This document shows, piece after piece, positions 1 to 8,995 of a DNA stretch of 60,550 nucleotides. The position numbers were made by a program, and so were the translations under genes. The notes below the pieces were generated by a model. It made no database searches and was not told the DNA's origin. It saw nothing but the letters and a program-made list of their open reading frames with translations. Each line of letters begins with the position of its first letter. Positions within the stretch are counted from its first letter, which is position 1. Origin of the DNA: CAZRRV01 sp964602735 (GTDB taxonomy: Bacteria > Bacillota > Clostridia > Oscillospirales > Acutalibacteraceae); the NCBI GenBank assembly GCA_964602735.1, contig CAZRRV010000005.1, forward strand, positions 1 to 60,550, in the 5' to 3' direction.

Positions 1-4
1 CGAT

Positions 5-28
5 GCCGCGCGTCTTACGCGCCGCGGC
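5..28 (-). terminator. GC-rich hairpin after the sfp-like gene
   Basis: Just downstream of the stop codon at 35 on the minus strand, GCCGCG..CGT can pair with ACGCGCGGC around an AAG loop, with a three-base bulge. No T-run is seen before the window ends. It probably marks the end of the long lon-to-sfp transcript, but this rests on the hairpin alone. Confidence 0.35.
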
Positions 29-34
29 GGTATA

Positions 35-553
35 TCAGTCCTCAAACGATACGTCGCAGTCGCGCGCGGTACAGACGCAGCAGGTAAACTCGCCTTCAAA
101 CCTGCGAAACCGCCCGGGTTCGCCGCCCGCGTCACATTCATCGCCCGATACGGAAAAGGATGACATCGCCTTTTTAAGCCCGTACCCGTAAAGTTTCAGA
201 TAACTCTCTTTCGCCGTCCAAATCCGCAGAAAAGAAAGGTCGTCGCAAGGAGCCAGAGCCCGCCGCTCGTCTTCCGTGCAGCAGTAACGCCGAAGATTTT
301 CGCTCACGGCGCGCGGGTATTCGATATCCACTCCCACCTCGCAGTCCGCCACGGCTATCGCCACGGTATCTTTGCTGTGCGAAACATTAAAAAAATAGCG
401 TTCATCGGCAAAATCCGGCTTCCCGCCGGGCCGCACTACAACCGTCGAGTCAAATTCGCCGAATGTTTCCCGCGCAAACAGCGGCGCCGTTCTCATCCAG
501 AAATCCCGCTGCTCCGCGCGTTCGCACCCGTAAAACCGTACCCGCACCATCAT
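35..553 (-). CDS. 4'-phosphopantetheinyl transferase, Sfp type
   Basis: 172 aa. Likely moves the 4'-phosphopantetheine arm of coenzyme A onto a serine of a carrier protein (acyl or peptidyl). The superfamily signature is visible: a VGVDIE metal-binding stretch near residue 75 and WTAKESYLK near residue 115, followed by a short G-rich stretch typical of the C-terminal half. At 172 aa it is shorter than the roughly 220-aa Sfp proteins, so it is a compact member; whether it acts on fatty-acid ACP or a secondary-metabolite carrier cannot be told. The ATG overlaps the stop of the upstream PH-domain gene (ATGA), so it is the last, translationally coupled gene of the lon-led run. No polyketide or peptide synthetase gene lies in the window. 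Confidence 0.85.
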   Translation of the reverse strand: MMVRVRFYGCERAEQRDFWMRTAPLFARETFGEFDSTVVVRPGGKPDFADERYFFNVSHSKDTVAIAVADCEVGVDIEYPRAVSENLRRYCCTEDERRALAPCDDLSFLRIWTAKESYLKLYGYGLKKAMSSFSVSGDECDAGGEPGRFRRFEGEFTCCVCTARDCDVSFED

Positions 554-2016
554 TTCCCGCCGCCCGAAACGGACGATACCCCGTAAAAGTCGTGCAGTGA
601 TGCCACAACATCGTTAAACCTCAGCGCGCCGACCATAATGCGATCGCGGTTCTTATCGCGGATTTTGAATGTAACGCGGCACATGCCGTACAGGCGATCG
701 AGCGGGAGGCGGGTAACGACAATCTCTTCAATATCGTTCGTTTTTGCGGTTACGGTGCCGAAGGCGAAGAAGCGGCCGCCGCTGCAGGTTAAATACTCGC
801 CCGTAAGGGTATATCCCCCCGTGCGGCAACGGATCCACTGGCAAAATCCGTAGACAATATCGAATATCAGCGACACAAACGCCGCGAAACGGGTCACATC
901 CGCAAAACGCGGGAACATACGCAGCAGCAGCCAGCGCGCGCTGATTATGATAAGCATAATAAAGAACGGTAGCGTAAAACTGCGGAAAAACAGCGAGGGG
1001 ACGGACCGTACATTTCTCGTTACGGGGGGGAGATCCGGCGCGAAACCGTTTATAATCCGCTCCCTCTCTTTTTTCGTAACGGCGGGGAGAATCACGGGGC
1101 TTTCGCCCCTCTTTTCGCCGTACCCGCCCACGCTCATTTTTACCGATTCCACTCTCAGCAACCGCATAAGAATATTCTGCCGCGTCACAGTCGCCCTTAC
1201 ATCCTTCAAATCGAAAACGATCCTGCGCCTCGGCAGCAGACCCGCGTTTATATTGATCTCGGTGCCTTTCCTACCGACCTCGAACCCGGCGTTTTTGAGC
1301 AGACTGTTCACGAGCGAAATCCCGTAGCCGAGCAGTAAAAAAATCGAAATGACCCCGGCTACCCGCGGCACCGCCTTCGGGATGAACTGCGAAAATTCAA
1401 ACACCTTTTCCACAAGCAGACTGTCGAGCGCCTCCCCTACCATCGAACCGGTGCGGTTGATTATGGGTACCGCGATAAGCAGACCGGTAGCGGCGGAGGA
1501 GGTAGCCGCGGCGTAAAGCAGCACTCTCCAGAAAGGGCACTTATAGCGGCGATCCGGCGGTCTTTTTACCGTGTCGGCGCCGAGTATGTTTATTATGCGC
1601 TCCGCCTCGTTCTTTTTTAACGGTATCGAAAGTTCGGATCCTCCTTTGAAACCGGCATCGGTATACACCTGCACTTTCACAACCCTGAAAAGAGCGTACA
1701 CGGGGTTGTTTTCGCCCGCCGTTAAAGCGATTTTATCAAGCGGGATGACTGTTTTCGTCCGCAGAAACAGCCCTCTTTTATAAACGAGTTCGGTGTCGGT
1801 TACCGTTATCTCGCACAGCATATACTTAAAAATCGCGAACCCCACCGCGAGAAGCGCCGCCATCACCTCGCCTATGATAACGCGGGTAAGAACCCCCGTC
1901 TCGCGGAAAGTCAGCAGTCCCCTCACCGCGGGAGCGATTAACAGGGTAAGATAAGGCAGCAGATAGGTGATAATAATAAACCGGTGCGGTTTTACGGAAA
2001 TATTTGCATTTTCCAC
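550..2016 (-). CDS. PH domain-containing membrane protein, YdbT-like
   Basis: 488 aa, with several hydrophobic helices (about residues 13-65, 165-185, 210-235 and 345-390) alternating with beta-rich segments typical of bacterial pleckstrin-homology (bPH2) domains, e.g. the stretch reading RGLFLRTKTVIPLDKI and a repeat of the same pattern further on. It matches the B. subtilis YdbT architecture of multiple bPH2 domains in one membrane protein. The partner gene immediately upstream is a YdbS-like single-PH protein, the usual pairing. The start is GTG at 2016 with GGAGG six bases upstream; the ORF starts directly after the stop of the previous gene. Its biochemical role is unknown; in B. subtilis the ydbST pair has been linked to resistance to certain membrane-acting antimicrobials, and that link is only by homology here. 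Confidence 0.8.
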   Translation of the reverse strand: MENANISVKPHRFIIITYLLPYLTLLIAPAVRGLLTFRETGVLTRVIIGEVMAALLAVGFAIFKYMLCEITVTDTELVYKRGLFLRTKTVIPLDKIALTAGENNPVYALFRVVKVQVYTDAGFKGGSELSIPLKKNEAERIINILGADTVKRPPDRRYKCPFWRVLLYAAATSSAATGLLIAVPIINRTGSMVGEALDSLLVEKVFEFSQFIPKAVPRVAGVISIFLLLGYGISLVNSLLKNAGFEVGRKGTEININAGLLPRRRIVFDLKDVRATVTRQNILMRLLRVESVKMSVGGYGEKRGESPVILPAVTKKERERIINGFAPDLPPVTRNVRSVPSLFFRSFTLPFFIMLIIISARWLLLRMFPRFADVTRFAAFVSLIFDIVYGFCQWIRCRTGGYTLTGEYLTCSGGRFFAFGTVTAKTNDIEEIVVTRLPLDRLYGMCRVTFKIRDKNRDRIMVGALRFNDVVASLHDFYGVSSVSGGGK

Positions 2017-2448
2017 TTACTGCCTCCTTCCGCAGCGGGTTATAATCTCCTCGGCCAGTTCGTTTTCCACCGGCGGCATAAGCAAAAAGCCGCCCAGCGC
2101 CTGCACCCGTATATAGCACATCTTAAACAGTGACGACAGCGGGGTGTTGACCTTCTCGGTAAACAGGAAACGGTCGAGCGGAAGGATATGTTCGCGGTTG
2201 ATAAACAGCCCGACGCTGTAGGACAGCGCGGTGTCGGACAGCCGGACCGTAACCCCCCGCCACAGCGCCGGCAGGTACACAAACATCACAAGCATCAGCA
2301 CGGCGGCGGCCGAAAGTATAACGATCACCGAAATCATCGGCCTGTAATAGGTTATTGCCGTTGTAAGAACCGCTACTACGAAAAAGACAAGTACGGCGTA
2401 CACATCCCACAGATACAGCGTCTTTTTCGTAAGTTTCCACTCGCGCAT
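2017..2448 (-). CDS. PH domain-containing membrane protein, YdbS-like
   Basis: 143 aa. Two adjacent membrane helices (about residues 14-35 and 38-60) are followed by one bacterial PH domain, with the family pattern AGxxxxREHILPLDRF-like here reading NREHILPLDRF, then the strand with PLSSLF and a C-terminal helix. This is the YdbS half of a YdbS/YdbT pair, with the YdbT half encoded directly downstream with no intergenic gap. The ATG at 2448 has GGGGA five bases upstream and lies just after the stop of rarA. It probably forms a membrane complex with the downstream product; no substrate can be named. Confidence 0.8.
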   Translation of the reverse strand: MREWKLTKKTLYLWDVYAVLVFFVVAVLTTAITYYRPMISVIVILSAAAVLMLVMFVYLPALWRGVTVRLSDTALSYSVGLFINREHILPLDRFLFTEKVNTPLSSLFKMCYIRVQALGGFLLMPPVENELAEEIITRCGRRQ

Positions 2449-2449
2449 A

Positions 2450-3727
2450 TTATTCCCCGTTTTCTTTTTTTATCTCCGCGAGCCGCGCGGCAAAACTCTG
2501 TTCGGTTTTATTGTCTCCGCTTCGATAGTACCGTACATCGCGCAGAACATCCGGCAGATACTGCTGTTTTACATAATGATTGCGATAATCATGCGGGTAG
2601 AGGTAGTTCTGCCCGCGAGACGCGGCGTCGTCGCCGTCGAAGTGCCTGTTCTGCAAAGCGCGCGGAACCGGGCCGGATTTTCCTTTCTTTATGTCTCCAA
2701 TCGCCGCGTCGATCGCGAGATACGCCGAATTCGATTTGGGCGCCGACGCCACAAGCACCACGGCGTCCGCGAGCGGGATACGCGCTTCGGGCAGGCCGAG
2801 CATCATCGCCGCGTCGACCGCCGACTTTACTATGGGGATTATCTGCGGGTACGCAAGCCCCACATCCTCGCAGGCGCAAACCATCAGCCGCCTGCAGGCC
2901 GACGGCAGATCCCCCGCTTCGAGCAGTCTCGCCAGATAGTGCAGCGCGGCGTCGGGGTCGCTCCCGCGCATCGACTTCTGATATGCCGAAACAATATCGT
3001 AATGATCGTCGCCGCCGCGATCGTAACGCATCGCGGTATTCCCGATAACCGACTCCGCCGCGTCTTCGCCGACGATGATTTTCCCGCCGTCCGCGTTACC
3101 CGTCAGAACCGCTATTTCAAGCAGATTCAGCGCTTTCCTCACATCTCCGCCGCCCGCCGCGGCGATGTTTTTTACCGCATTGCCGTCTTCAAAAACTATT
3201 TCCGCTCCGTTTTCCCGTTCAAGGCATTTTATTCCGCGTTCCAGCGCGGGCAGGATCTCCTCGGCGGTCAGCGCCTTGAATTCGAACACCGTACAGCGGC
3301 TCAGCAGAGCGTTGTAGATGTAAAAATAAGGATTCTCGGTCGTAGAGGCGATAAGGGTAACGCTGCCGTTCTCGATACATTCGAGCAGCGACTGCTGCTG
3401 GCGCTTGTTGAAATACTGAATTTCGTCCAGATACAAAAGCACCCCGCCCCGCCCCTCGATTGTGTCGAGAGTCGAAAGCATATCCTTTATTTCGGCCGTG
3501 CCGCAGGTTGTGGCGTTCATCTTATAAAAGAGCCGTCCGCTCCGCCGGGCCAGCATATTGGCGACGGTCGTTTTCCCGACCCCCGACGGGCCGTAAAAAA
3601 TCAGATTCGGCGGTTCGTCAAGAGAAAAGATCCGGCGCAGCGGCTTGCCCTCATCCAGCAGATGCCGCTGCCCGCATATCTCGTCGATACAGGTAGGCCG
3701 TATACGGTCGGCTAAAGGCGTTCGCAA
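2450..3727 (-). CDS. rarA: Replication-associated recombination protein A (RarA/MgsA), AAA+ ATPase
   Basis: 425 aa from a TTG start. Acts at stalled replication forks as a clamp-loader-like AAA+ ATPase. The N-terminus reads RTPLADRIRPTCIDEICGQ, then Walker A GPSGVGKTTVAN, Walker B LYLDEIQYF, an arginine-finger region with SRCTVFEF, and the C-terminal tetramerisation half with VASAPKSNSAY and NRHFDGDDAASRGQNYLYPHD, which is the family's end. The reading frame is open upstream to 3886, but that part lies inside the neighbouring LUD gene. TTG at 3725-3727 has AGGGGG about seven bases upstream and gives the usual family length and N-terminus, so I prefer it. Confidence 0.93.
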   Translation of the reverse strand: MRTPLADRIRPTCIDEICGQRHLLDEGKPLRRIFSLDEPPNLIFYGPSGVGKTTVANMLARRSGRLFYKMNATTCGTAEIKDMLSTLDTIEGRGGVLLYLDEIQYFNKRQQQSLLECIENGSVTLIASTTENPYFYIYNALLSRCTVFEFKALTAEEILPALERGIKCLERENGAEIVFEDGNAVKNIAAAGGGDVRKALNLLEIAVLTGNADGGKIIVGEDAAESVIGNTAMRYDRGGDDHYDIVSAYQKSMRGSDPDAALHYLARLLEAGDLPSACRRLMVCACEDVGLAYPQIIPIVKSAVDAAMMLGLPEARIPLADAVVLVASAPKSNSAYLAIDAAIGDIKKGKSGPVPRALQNRHFDGDDAASRGQNYLYPHDYRNHYVKQQYLPDVLRDVRYYRSGDNKTEQSFAARLAEIKKENGE

Positions 3728-3738
3728 ACAGATCCCCC

Positions 3739-4386
3739 TCAATAGCCGAGTTCGGCGTTTACTAAAATCACATGGATGCGATCCGCGTCGCGCTGCATCC
3801 CCGTAATGAGATACGAGCTGCAAATTCTCGCGTCGCAACGGCAGCCGCCGGCAAAGTCGGCGCCTCCGTCCGCCGCCGACACGCATTTCCCCGAGGCGGC
3901 GCAGGGAGTATCAAGCCCCAGCCGAACCGCGTTTTTCGGCGCCGCGATTTCTTTTACGCGGCGCACCGCGGCGCTTATATCCGGCACTATCTTGTTTTTC
4001 CCCGCCACGGCTATAACGCGGCGCGGGCCGAAAGCGATGGCCGCTATGCGGTTGGCGTTCCCGTCCACATTGTAAAGGCACCCGTCTTCCGTAACCGCGT
4101 TACACGAGGTTAAATACGCGTCTGCGTCGAACGCGCGCAAATAACATTCCCGTTTTTCATCCGGCGTTTCGGCAAGCGCACGGTCGGCAAAATCGTATTT
4201 TCCCGAGCGGAGAATTTCCGTTATTCCGCACTGCTCCAAAGTGACCGATCCTCCGCAGGCGACCGAATCGCCGCCGTTTAACAGCCGTTCAACATATTTT
4301 GCCGCCTCCGCCGGCGTTTCGGCGTAATACGCGTGCATGCGGTTTTTCTCCAAGCCGGCAATTACGCGCTTTATTTTATCGTCCAT
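3739..4386 (-). CDS. LUD domain-containing protein (LutC/YkgG-related)
   Basis: 215 aa. Belongs to the LUD (DUF162) family of lactate-utilisation proteins. Visible features are the N-terminal helix with KNRMHAYYAETPAEA, a GGDSVACGGSVTLEQCG stretch, a central SCNAVTEDGCLYNVDG segment and GPRRVIAVAGKNKIVPD, all characteristic of the stand-alone LUD proteins of Clostridia. The C-terminal part has several Cys (CAASGKC, CRCDARICSS), compatible with metal or redox chemistry, but no function is proven. The start is at 4386, where GGAGGG sits six bases upstream of ATG; a longer frame from 4410 would overlap tatD but has no binding site. There are no lutA or lutB neighbours, so a lactate oxidation role is not supported by context. 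Confidence 0.8.
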   Translation of the reverse strand: MDDKIKRVIAGLEKNRMHAYYAETPAEAAKYVERLLNGGDSVACGGSVTLEQCGITEILRSGKYDFADRALAETPDEKRECYLRAFDADAYLTSCNAVTEDGCLYNVDGNANRIAAIAFGPRRVIAVAGKNKIVPDISAAVRRVKEIAAPKNAVRLGLDTPCAASGKCVSAADGGADFAGGCRCDARICSSYLITGMQRDADRIHVILVNAELGY

Positions 4387-4406
4387 AAATAACCCTCCGT
4401 GATTAT

Positions 4407-5171
4407 TCAAATGTTAAAAATCGAACGGGCGGTTTCCGATGTTACGGTTATAACCTCGTCCGCCGAAACGCCTTTTATTTCGGCTATACGTTGCGCCACG
4501 GCGGCAAGATAATCCGACCGGTTCACCCTGCCGCGGTACGGCTCGGGCGCCAGATACGGGGCGTCGGTTTCGAGGACCATCGCCGACAGCGGAACCTCCT
4601 CCACCACTCTGACCAGTTTCCGTGCGTTCGAGAATGTTACCACTCCGCCTACGCCTACCGCCATTCCGAGGCCCGTCACTTCCCGCGCCATTTCCACGCC
4701 GCCCGAAAAGCAATGGACAACGCCCCTCGGCCGCAGCCGGCGAAGAAGCTCCATTGTGTCGCCGTGCGCGTTGCGGTCGTGAAAACTTACGGGCAGCCGC
4801 AATTCGTTCGCAAGTTTTATCTGCTCGCCCGCGTACTTTATCTGTTCTTCTCTGTTATCGTCGCGTTCGTGATAATCAAGCCCTATCTCCCCTATACAGA
4901 CACATTTGTCACATACCGCCTCGCTCCGCAAAAGCGAGATATCCGGCTCCCCGCCGTCTTTTATGTTCTGCGGGTGAACGCCGGCGGCGAAACGGCAAAT
5001 GCCGTACCGCGCGGCTAAATCACGGCTTTTCTCAAACGATTCGCCCAAATCGGTCGCGCAGGTTATTACAGCCTCGACCCCGGCGTTTTCAAATTCGGCG
5101 AACAGCTTATCGGTTTCACCCGAATACACCTCGTCGTCGTAGTGGCAGTGAGTGTCGATTATCCCCGTCAC
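4407..5171 (-). CDS. TatD family metal-dependent hydrolase
   Basis: 254 aa, the normal family length. A TIM-barrel amidohydrolase-fold enzyme, probably a 3'-5' DNase/RNase of the TatD/YcfH/YabD group. Metal ligands are visible as IDTHCHYDD at the N-terminus, the IGEIGLDYH strand near residue 95, SFHDRNAHGD near 130, VVHCFSGG near 152 and LETDAPYLAPEPYRGRVN near 205. The start is GTG at 5171 (GTGACGGGG), overlapping the metG stop by four bases (GTGA). The metG-tatD order is conserved in many Firmicutes. Confidence 0.92.
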   Translation of the reverse strand: MTGIIDTHCHYDDEVYSGETDKLFAEFENAGVEAVITCATDLGESFEKSRDLAARYGICRFAAGVHPQNIKDGGEPDISLLRSEAVCDKCVCIGEIGLDYHERDDNREEQIKYAGEQIKLANELRLPVSFHDRNAHGDTMELLRRLRPRGVVHCFSGGVEMAREVTGLGMAVGVGGVVTFSNARKLVRVVEEVPLSAMVLETDAPYLAPEPYRGRVNRSDYLAAVAQRIAEIKGVSADEVITVTSETARSIFNI

Positions 5172-7093
5172 CGTATTTTACTCCCGGCGGGAATGCCGTC
5201 TAAAAACAGGACGCGCACGCCGTCATCGGTATCGGCGGCAAGTATCATGCCGTTGCTTTCAACCCCGCACAGAACCGCGGGTTCGAGGTTCGCCACAAGC
5301 GCCACGGTTCTGCCCGTAAGTTCGTCGGGGGTGTAATACGGAGCGATTCCCGAAACGACCGTTCTAGCGGCGCCGCTGCCGTCGTCTAATGTGAGTCTGA
5401 GCAGTTTGCGGGTTCGCTCGACGGGGGCGCAGCCGGTTATTTTCGCGGCTATCAGCGAAACCTTCGCGAACTCCGCGGCGGTTATCCGTTCCGCGGTAAG
5501 AACATTGTCTCCCGCCCCGGATGATTTACGCGCCTCGATTTTCCCGAGTTCCGCTATCTCTTTTTCCGGGTCGATGCGCGGGAACAGACTGTCGGGCTTG
5601 GATATTCCGCAGCCGGCCGGCAAAACTCCCCATTCGCCGGCGTCGTCCCACCCGAATCCTCCGTCGGTTTTGAAACACCCGCGGATTCTTTCGGCGGTTT
5701 CGGGCAGGAACGGGCTCAACAGCACCGATATTATTCTCAGCGACTCCGCCAGCCCGTAAATAACCGCGGCAAGCCTTCCCCTTTTGTTTTCGTCTTTCGC
5801 CAGCACCCACGGCGCGGTTTCGTCGATATATTTATTCGCCCGCGAAATAAATCGGAAAAGCTCGGTCAGCGCGTCGGAAAACTGCATATTTTCGATGAAA
5901 TCCTCAACGGCCTTTTTCGCCGTAAGCGCCGATTCGCGCAGTTCCCCGTCAATCGGCTCAAACTCCGTCGCGGCGGGCAGAACTCCCCCGAAATACTTTT
6001 CCGCCATGGCGGCCGTGCGCGAAACAAGGTTGCCCAAATCATTCGCGAGGTCGCTGTTGATGCGGTGGATGAGCGCCTCGTTGGTGAAAACCCCGTCGCT
6101 CCCGAACGGTATCTCGCGCAGCAGATAATAGCGCACGGCGTCGACTCCGTAACGGTCGCACAGCACCTCCGGGTCGACAACATTCCCCTTCGACTTCGAC
6201 ATTTTGCCGCCCTCCAACAGCAGCCAGCCGTGTCCGTACACCTTTTTCGGGAGCGGCAGACCGAGCGCCATCAGCATTATGGGCCATACTATCGTGTGGA
6301 AGCGAACGATTTCTTTGCCCACAAGGTGAACATCGCAGGGCCAGTATTTATCGAGGAGCTGCTCCCCGCCGTTGAGGTAGCCGAGAGCGGAAATATAATT
6401 TGAAAGCGCGTCGAGCCATACATAAACCACATGCTTCGGGTCGAATTTAACCGGGATGCCCCATGTAAATGAGGTACGGGAAACGCAAAGATCCTCCAGA
6501 CCCGGCTTTATAAAGTTATTTATCATTTCGTTTTTCCGCGACTCGGGCTGAATAAAATCGGGGTGCGCGTCGTAATAGGCAAGCAGCCTGTCGGCGTATT
6601 TTGAAAGCCGGAGAAAATAGGCCTCCTCCTCGGCGGGTTTCACTTCCCGTCCGCAGTCGGGACATTTCCCGTCTTTAAGCTGGCTTTCCGTCCAGAACGA
6701 TTCGCACGGCGTACAGTAAAGACCTTTATAGGTTCCTTTGTAAATATCTCCCTGCCGGTACAGCTTCTCAAAAATCGCGGCAACGGTTTCCTCGTGCTCG
6801 GGATCGGTTGTACGGATAAATTTATCGTATGAAATATTAAGCGTCTGCCATAATTTCCGTATGCCGGCGACGATTCCGTCGACGAATTCTTTCGGGGTTA
6901 CACCCGCCTCGCGGGCGCGCTCCTCGATTTTCTGCCCGTGCTCGTCGGTTCCGGTTAAAAACATCACATCATACCCGCGCCCGCGCTTATACCGCGCCAT
7001 AACATCGGCCGCCACGGTTGTATACGAGTGCCCGATGTGGAGCTTCCCCGACGGATAATAGATAGGTGTGGTTATATAAAAGCTTTTCCTCAT
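5168..7093 (-). CDS. metG: Methionine--tRNA ligase with C-terminal tRNA-binding domain
   Basis: 641 aa. Charges tRNA-Met with methionine in the cytosol. The class I signatures are TPIYYPSGKLHIGH at the N-terminus and GGKMSKSKGN near residue 300. A zinc-knuckle-like pair CTPC...CPDC (about residues 127-147) marks the bacterial long-CP form. The last roughly 105 residues are an EMAP/Trbp111-like OB fold (ITAAEFAKVSLIAAKI through GMILAADTDDG), the usual extra tRNA-binding domain. The open frame extends upstream to 7330 inside lysA, but ATG at 7091-7093 gives the conserved MRKSFYITTPIYYP start, 17 bases after the lysA stop. No T-box leader is seen; expression seems to come from the lon promoter region. 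Confidence 0.96.
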   Translation of the reverse strand: MRKSFYITTPIYYPSGKLHIGHSYTTVAADVMARYKRGRGYDVMFLTGTDEHGQKIEERAREAGVTPKEFVDGIVAGIRKLWQTLNISYDKFIRTTDPEHEETVAAIFEKLYRQGDIYKGTYKGLYCTPCESFWTESQLKDGKCPDCGREVKPAEEEAYFLRLSKYADRLLAYYDAHPDFIQPESRKNEMINNFIKPGLEDLCVSRTSFTWGIPVKFDPKHVVYVWLDALSNYISALGYLNGGEQLLDKYWPCDVHLVGKEIVRFHTIVWPIMLMALGLPLPKKVYGHGWLLLEGGKMSKSKGNVVDPEVLCDRYGVDAVRYYLLREIPFGSDGVFTNEALIHRINSDLANDLGNLVSRTAAMAEKYFGGVLPAATEFEPIDGELRESALTAKKAVEDFIENMQFSDALTELFRFISRANKYIDETAPWVLAKDENKRGRLAAVIYGLAESLRIISVLLSPFLPETAERIRGCFKTDGGFGWDDAGEWGVLPAGCGISKPDSLFPRIDPEKEIAELGKIEARKSSGAGDNVLTAERITAAEFAKVSLIAAKITGCAPVERTRKLLRLTLDDGSGAARTVVSGIAPYYTPDELTGRTVALVANLEPAVLCGVESNGMILAADTDDGVRVLFLDGIPAGSKIR

Positions 7094-7110
7094 TTTCAAC
7101 GCCCCCGCGC

Positions 7111-8400
7111 TTAAATATCGTTGCGGATTAAATCGCCGTAGGTTTCCCGGCGGATAATCAGCCGCGCCTCGCCGTCGCGTATCATAACCGCCGCCGGGCG
7201 CGGTATGCGGTTGTAATTGCTCGCCATCGAATAATTGTACGCCCCGGTTCCGAAAACCGCCAGAATATCCCCGGGGGCGGGGGTTTGAATACGGATGTTC
7301 TCGCGGATTAAATCCCCGCTTTCGCAGCACTTGCCGGCTATGGTAACAACGGTGTCGCGCGGGCCGTCGGCACGGTCGGCGATTACGGCGTCGTACTTTG
7401 AACCGTAGAGAATATAGCGGGGATTGTCGGTCATGCCGCCGTCGATCGAAACATAAGTGCGCACGCCGGGAATGTTTTTCACCCCGCCAACCGTATAAAG
7501 CGTAATCCCGGCGGGGCCGACAATCGAACGCCCCGGCTCGATAAGCAGTTTCGGCTCCGGAATGTTCTTCGCGCGGCAGTGCTCTTTTACCGCGGAACAG
7601 ATGACGCGTACAAACTCGGCAGGAGGGAGCGGATCGTCTTCCCCGGTGTACCGTATCCCGTACCCGCCGCCGAGATTGAGCTCTTTTATTTCCGTCCCTT
7701 TTTCGCGGAGGGCGGCGGCGAAGTCGATCAGCAGGCGGGCGCAGTCGCCGAACGGTTCGGTTTCGAAAATCTGCGAACCGATATGTGCGTGCAGCCCCAC
7801 AAGCTTTATATGCGGCATCTTCGCAATCATCGCGGCGGCGTCTTCCGCCTCCCCCGTTGAAAGGGCAAAGCCGAATTTCGAATCGATCTGCCCCGTTCTT
7901 ACATACTTATGCGTATGCACATCGATCCCGGGTTTTACCCGGATGAGCGCCTCCCGGCGGACGCCGTGCGCCGCGGCAATTTTTTCTATTCTGCCGATTT
8001 CCTCGAAATTATCGATCACCATTCTTCCGACGCCGGCCGTTACCGCCTCTTCGATTTCATCGGGCGTTTTATTGTTGCCGTGGAAATAAATTCTCCCCGC
8101 CGGGAACCCCGCGCTTAAAGCGGTATACAATTCCCCGCCGGACACAACATCGATCCCCGCGCCGAGCGAGTCCATAATCCTGTAAATCTCCCTGCAGCTG
8201 AACGCCTTGCTGGCGTACAGCACCGACGCGTTCCCACCGTAATTTTCGTCAAACGCCTTTTGTAGCGCGCGCACGGCGCCCGCAATCGCGTCTTCGTCGA
8301 AAACATAAAGCGGAGTTTTGAACCTGCGGGCAAGTGCCGTGGTGTCGATTCCGCCGACGGTCAAATGCCCCTCTCCGTTTACCGAAAACCCACAATCCAT
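7111..8400 (-). CDS. lysA: Diaminopimelate decarboxylase
   Basis: 429 aa. Last step of lysine synthesis: decarboxylates meso-diaminopimelate using PLP. The PLP lysine is K65 in VLYASKAF; HAHIGSQI near residue 204, the ELNLGGGYGIRY glycine loop near 244, EPGRS near 288 and the C-terminal CCESGD motif are all present. Length is typical. There is no lysine riboswitch, and it is not next to other lysine genes; it sits between ysxC and metG with a gap of only four bases to ysxC, so transcription is probably shared. Confidence 0.95.
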   Translation of the reverse strand: MDCGFSVNGEGHLTVGGIDTTALARRFKTPLYVFDEDAIAGAVRALQKAFDENYGGNASVLYASKAFSCREIYRIMDSLGAGIDVVSGGELYTALSAGFPAGRIYFHGNNKTPDEIEEAVTAGVGRMVIDNFEEIGRIEKIAAAHGVRREALIRVKPGIDVHTHKYVRTGQIDSKFGFALSTGEAEDAAAMIAKMPHIKLVGLHAHIGSQIFETEPFGDCARLLIDFAAALREKGTEIKELNLGGGYGIRYTGEDDPLPPAEFVRVICSAVKEHCRAKNIPEPKLLIEPGRSIVGPAGITLYTVGGVKNIPGVRTYVSIDGGMTDNPRYILYGSKYDAVIADRADGPRDTVVTIAGKCCESGDLIRENIRIQTPAPGDILAVFGTGAYNYSMASNYNRIPRPAAVMIRDGEARLIIRRETYGDLIRNDI

Positions 8401-8403
8401 AGC

Positions 8404-8991
8404 TTATGCCCCGTATTTCTTCAAAATGGCGCGAACGGCGCCGGTTCCCTCCCCCGTCACGGCGGAAAACGGGATTACATCCGTGCCGTCCGGCAGCACG
8501 AGTTCGCTTTTGAAACCGCCCAGCCTCGCCGCGTACCCGGTTTTATTGAGCTTATCGCTCTTCGTGAGAACAACCGCGAACGGCAGACGCATTTCGCGCA
8601 GAAAGTCGACCATATCGCGGTCGTTCACAGAAAGCGGATTGCGCATATCGACAAGCTGCAGTACCATGGCAATCCGGCGGTCTGAATGAAAATAGCCCTC
8701 CACAAGTTCGCCCCAGCGCAGTTTCTCCTCCGCCGGGACACGCGCGTATCCGTAGCCCGGCAAATCGACCAGGCGCACGCCGCCCGCCCTGTAAAAATTC
8801 ACCGTGGCGGTCTTGCCGGGTGTTTTGCTTACCCTGGCTGCGGCTTTCTTCCCCAAAACCCGGTTGATAAGCGACGATTTCCCGACATTGGATTTGCCGG
8901 AAAGAACGATCTCGGGTATATCCGAACGGGGAAGTTCTTCGGCGGTGCCGAACGATCGCTCGAAAACCGCGCCGGAAAAATCCGTCTTCAT
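8404..8991 (-). CDS. ysxC: Ribosome biogenesis GTP-binding protein YsxC/EngB
   Basis: 195 aa. Essential-type GTPase needed for 50S subunit assembly. Motifs are G1 GKSNVGKSSLIN (residues about 33-44), G3 DLPGYGYA (about 75), G4 TKSDKLN (about 141) and G5 FSAVTGEG (about 176). The ATG at 8991 lies just after the lon stop with a weak AGTAGG binding site, which suggests coupling to lon translation; the lon-ysxC order is the standard Firmicute arrangement. Confidence 0.95.
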   Translation of the reverse strand: MKTDFSGAVFERSFGTAEELPRSDIPEIVLSGKSNVGKSSLINRVLGKKAAARVSKTPGKTATVNFYRAGGVRLVDLPGYGYARVPAEEKLRWGELVEGYFHSDRRIAMVLQLVDMRNPLSVNDRDMVDFLREMRLPFAVVLTKSDKLNKTGYAARLGGFKSELVLPDGTDVIPFSAVTGEGTGAVRAILKKYGA

Positions 8992-8995
8992 AAGC

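Noticed and set aside
2188..3715. Overlapping plus-strand frames opposite rarA
   Set aside because: Arg/His-rich composition and no motif; opposite to a well-recognised gene.
8300..8500. Lysine riboswitch before lysA, or T-box before metG
   Set aside because: The gaps are 4 and 17 bases; there is no room and no structure.
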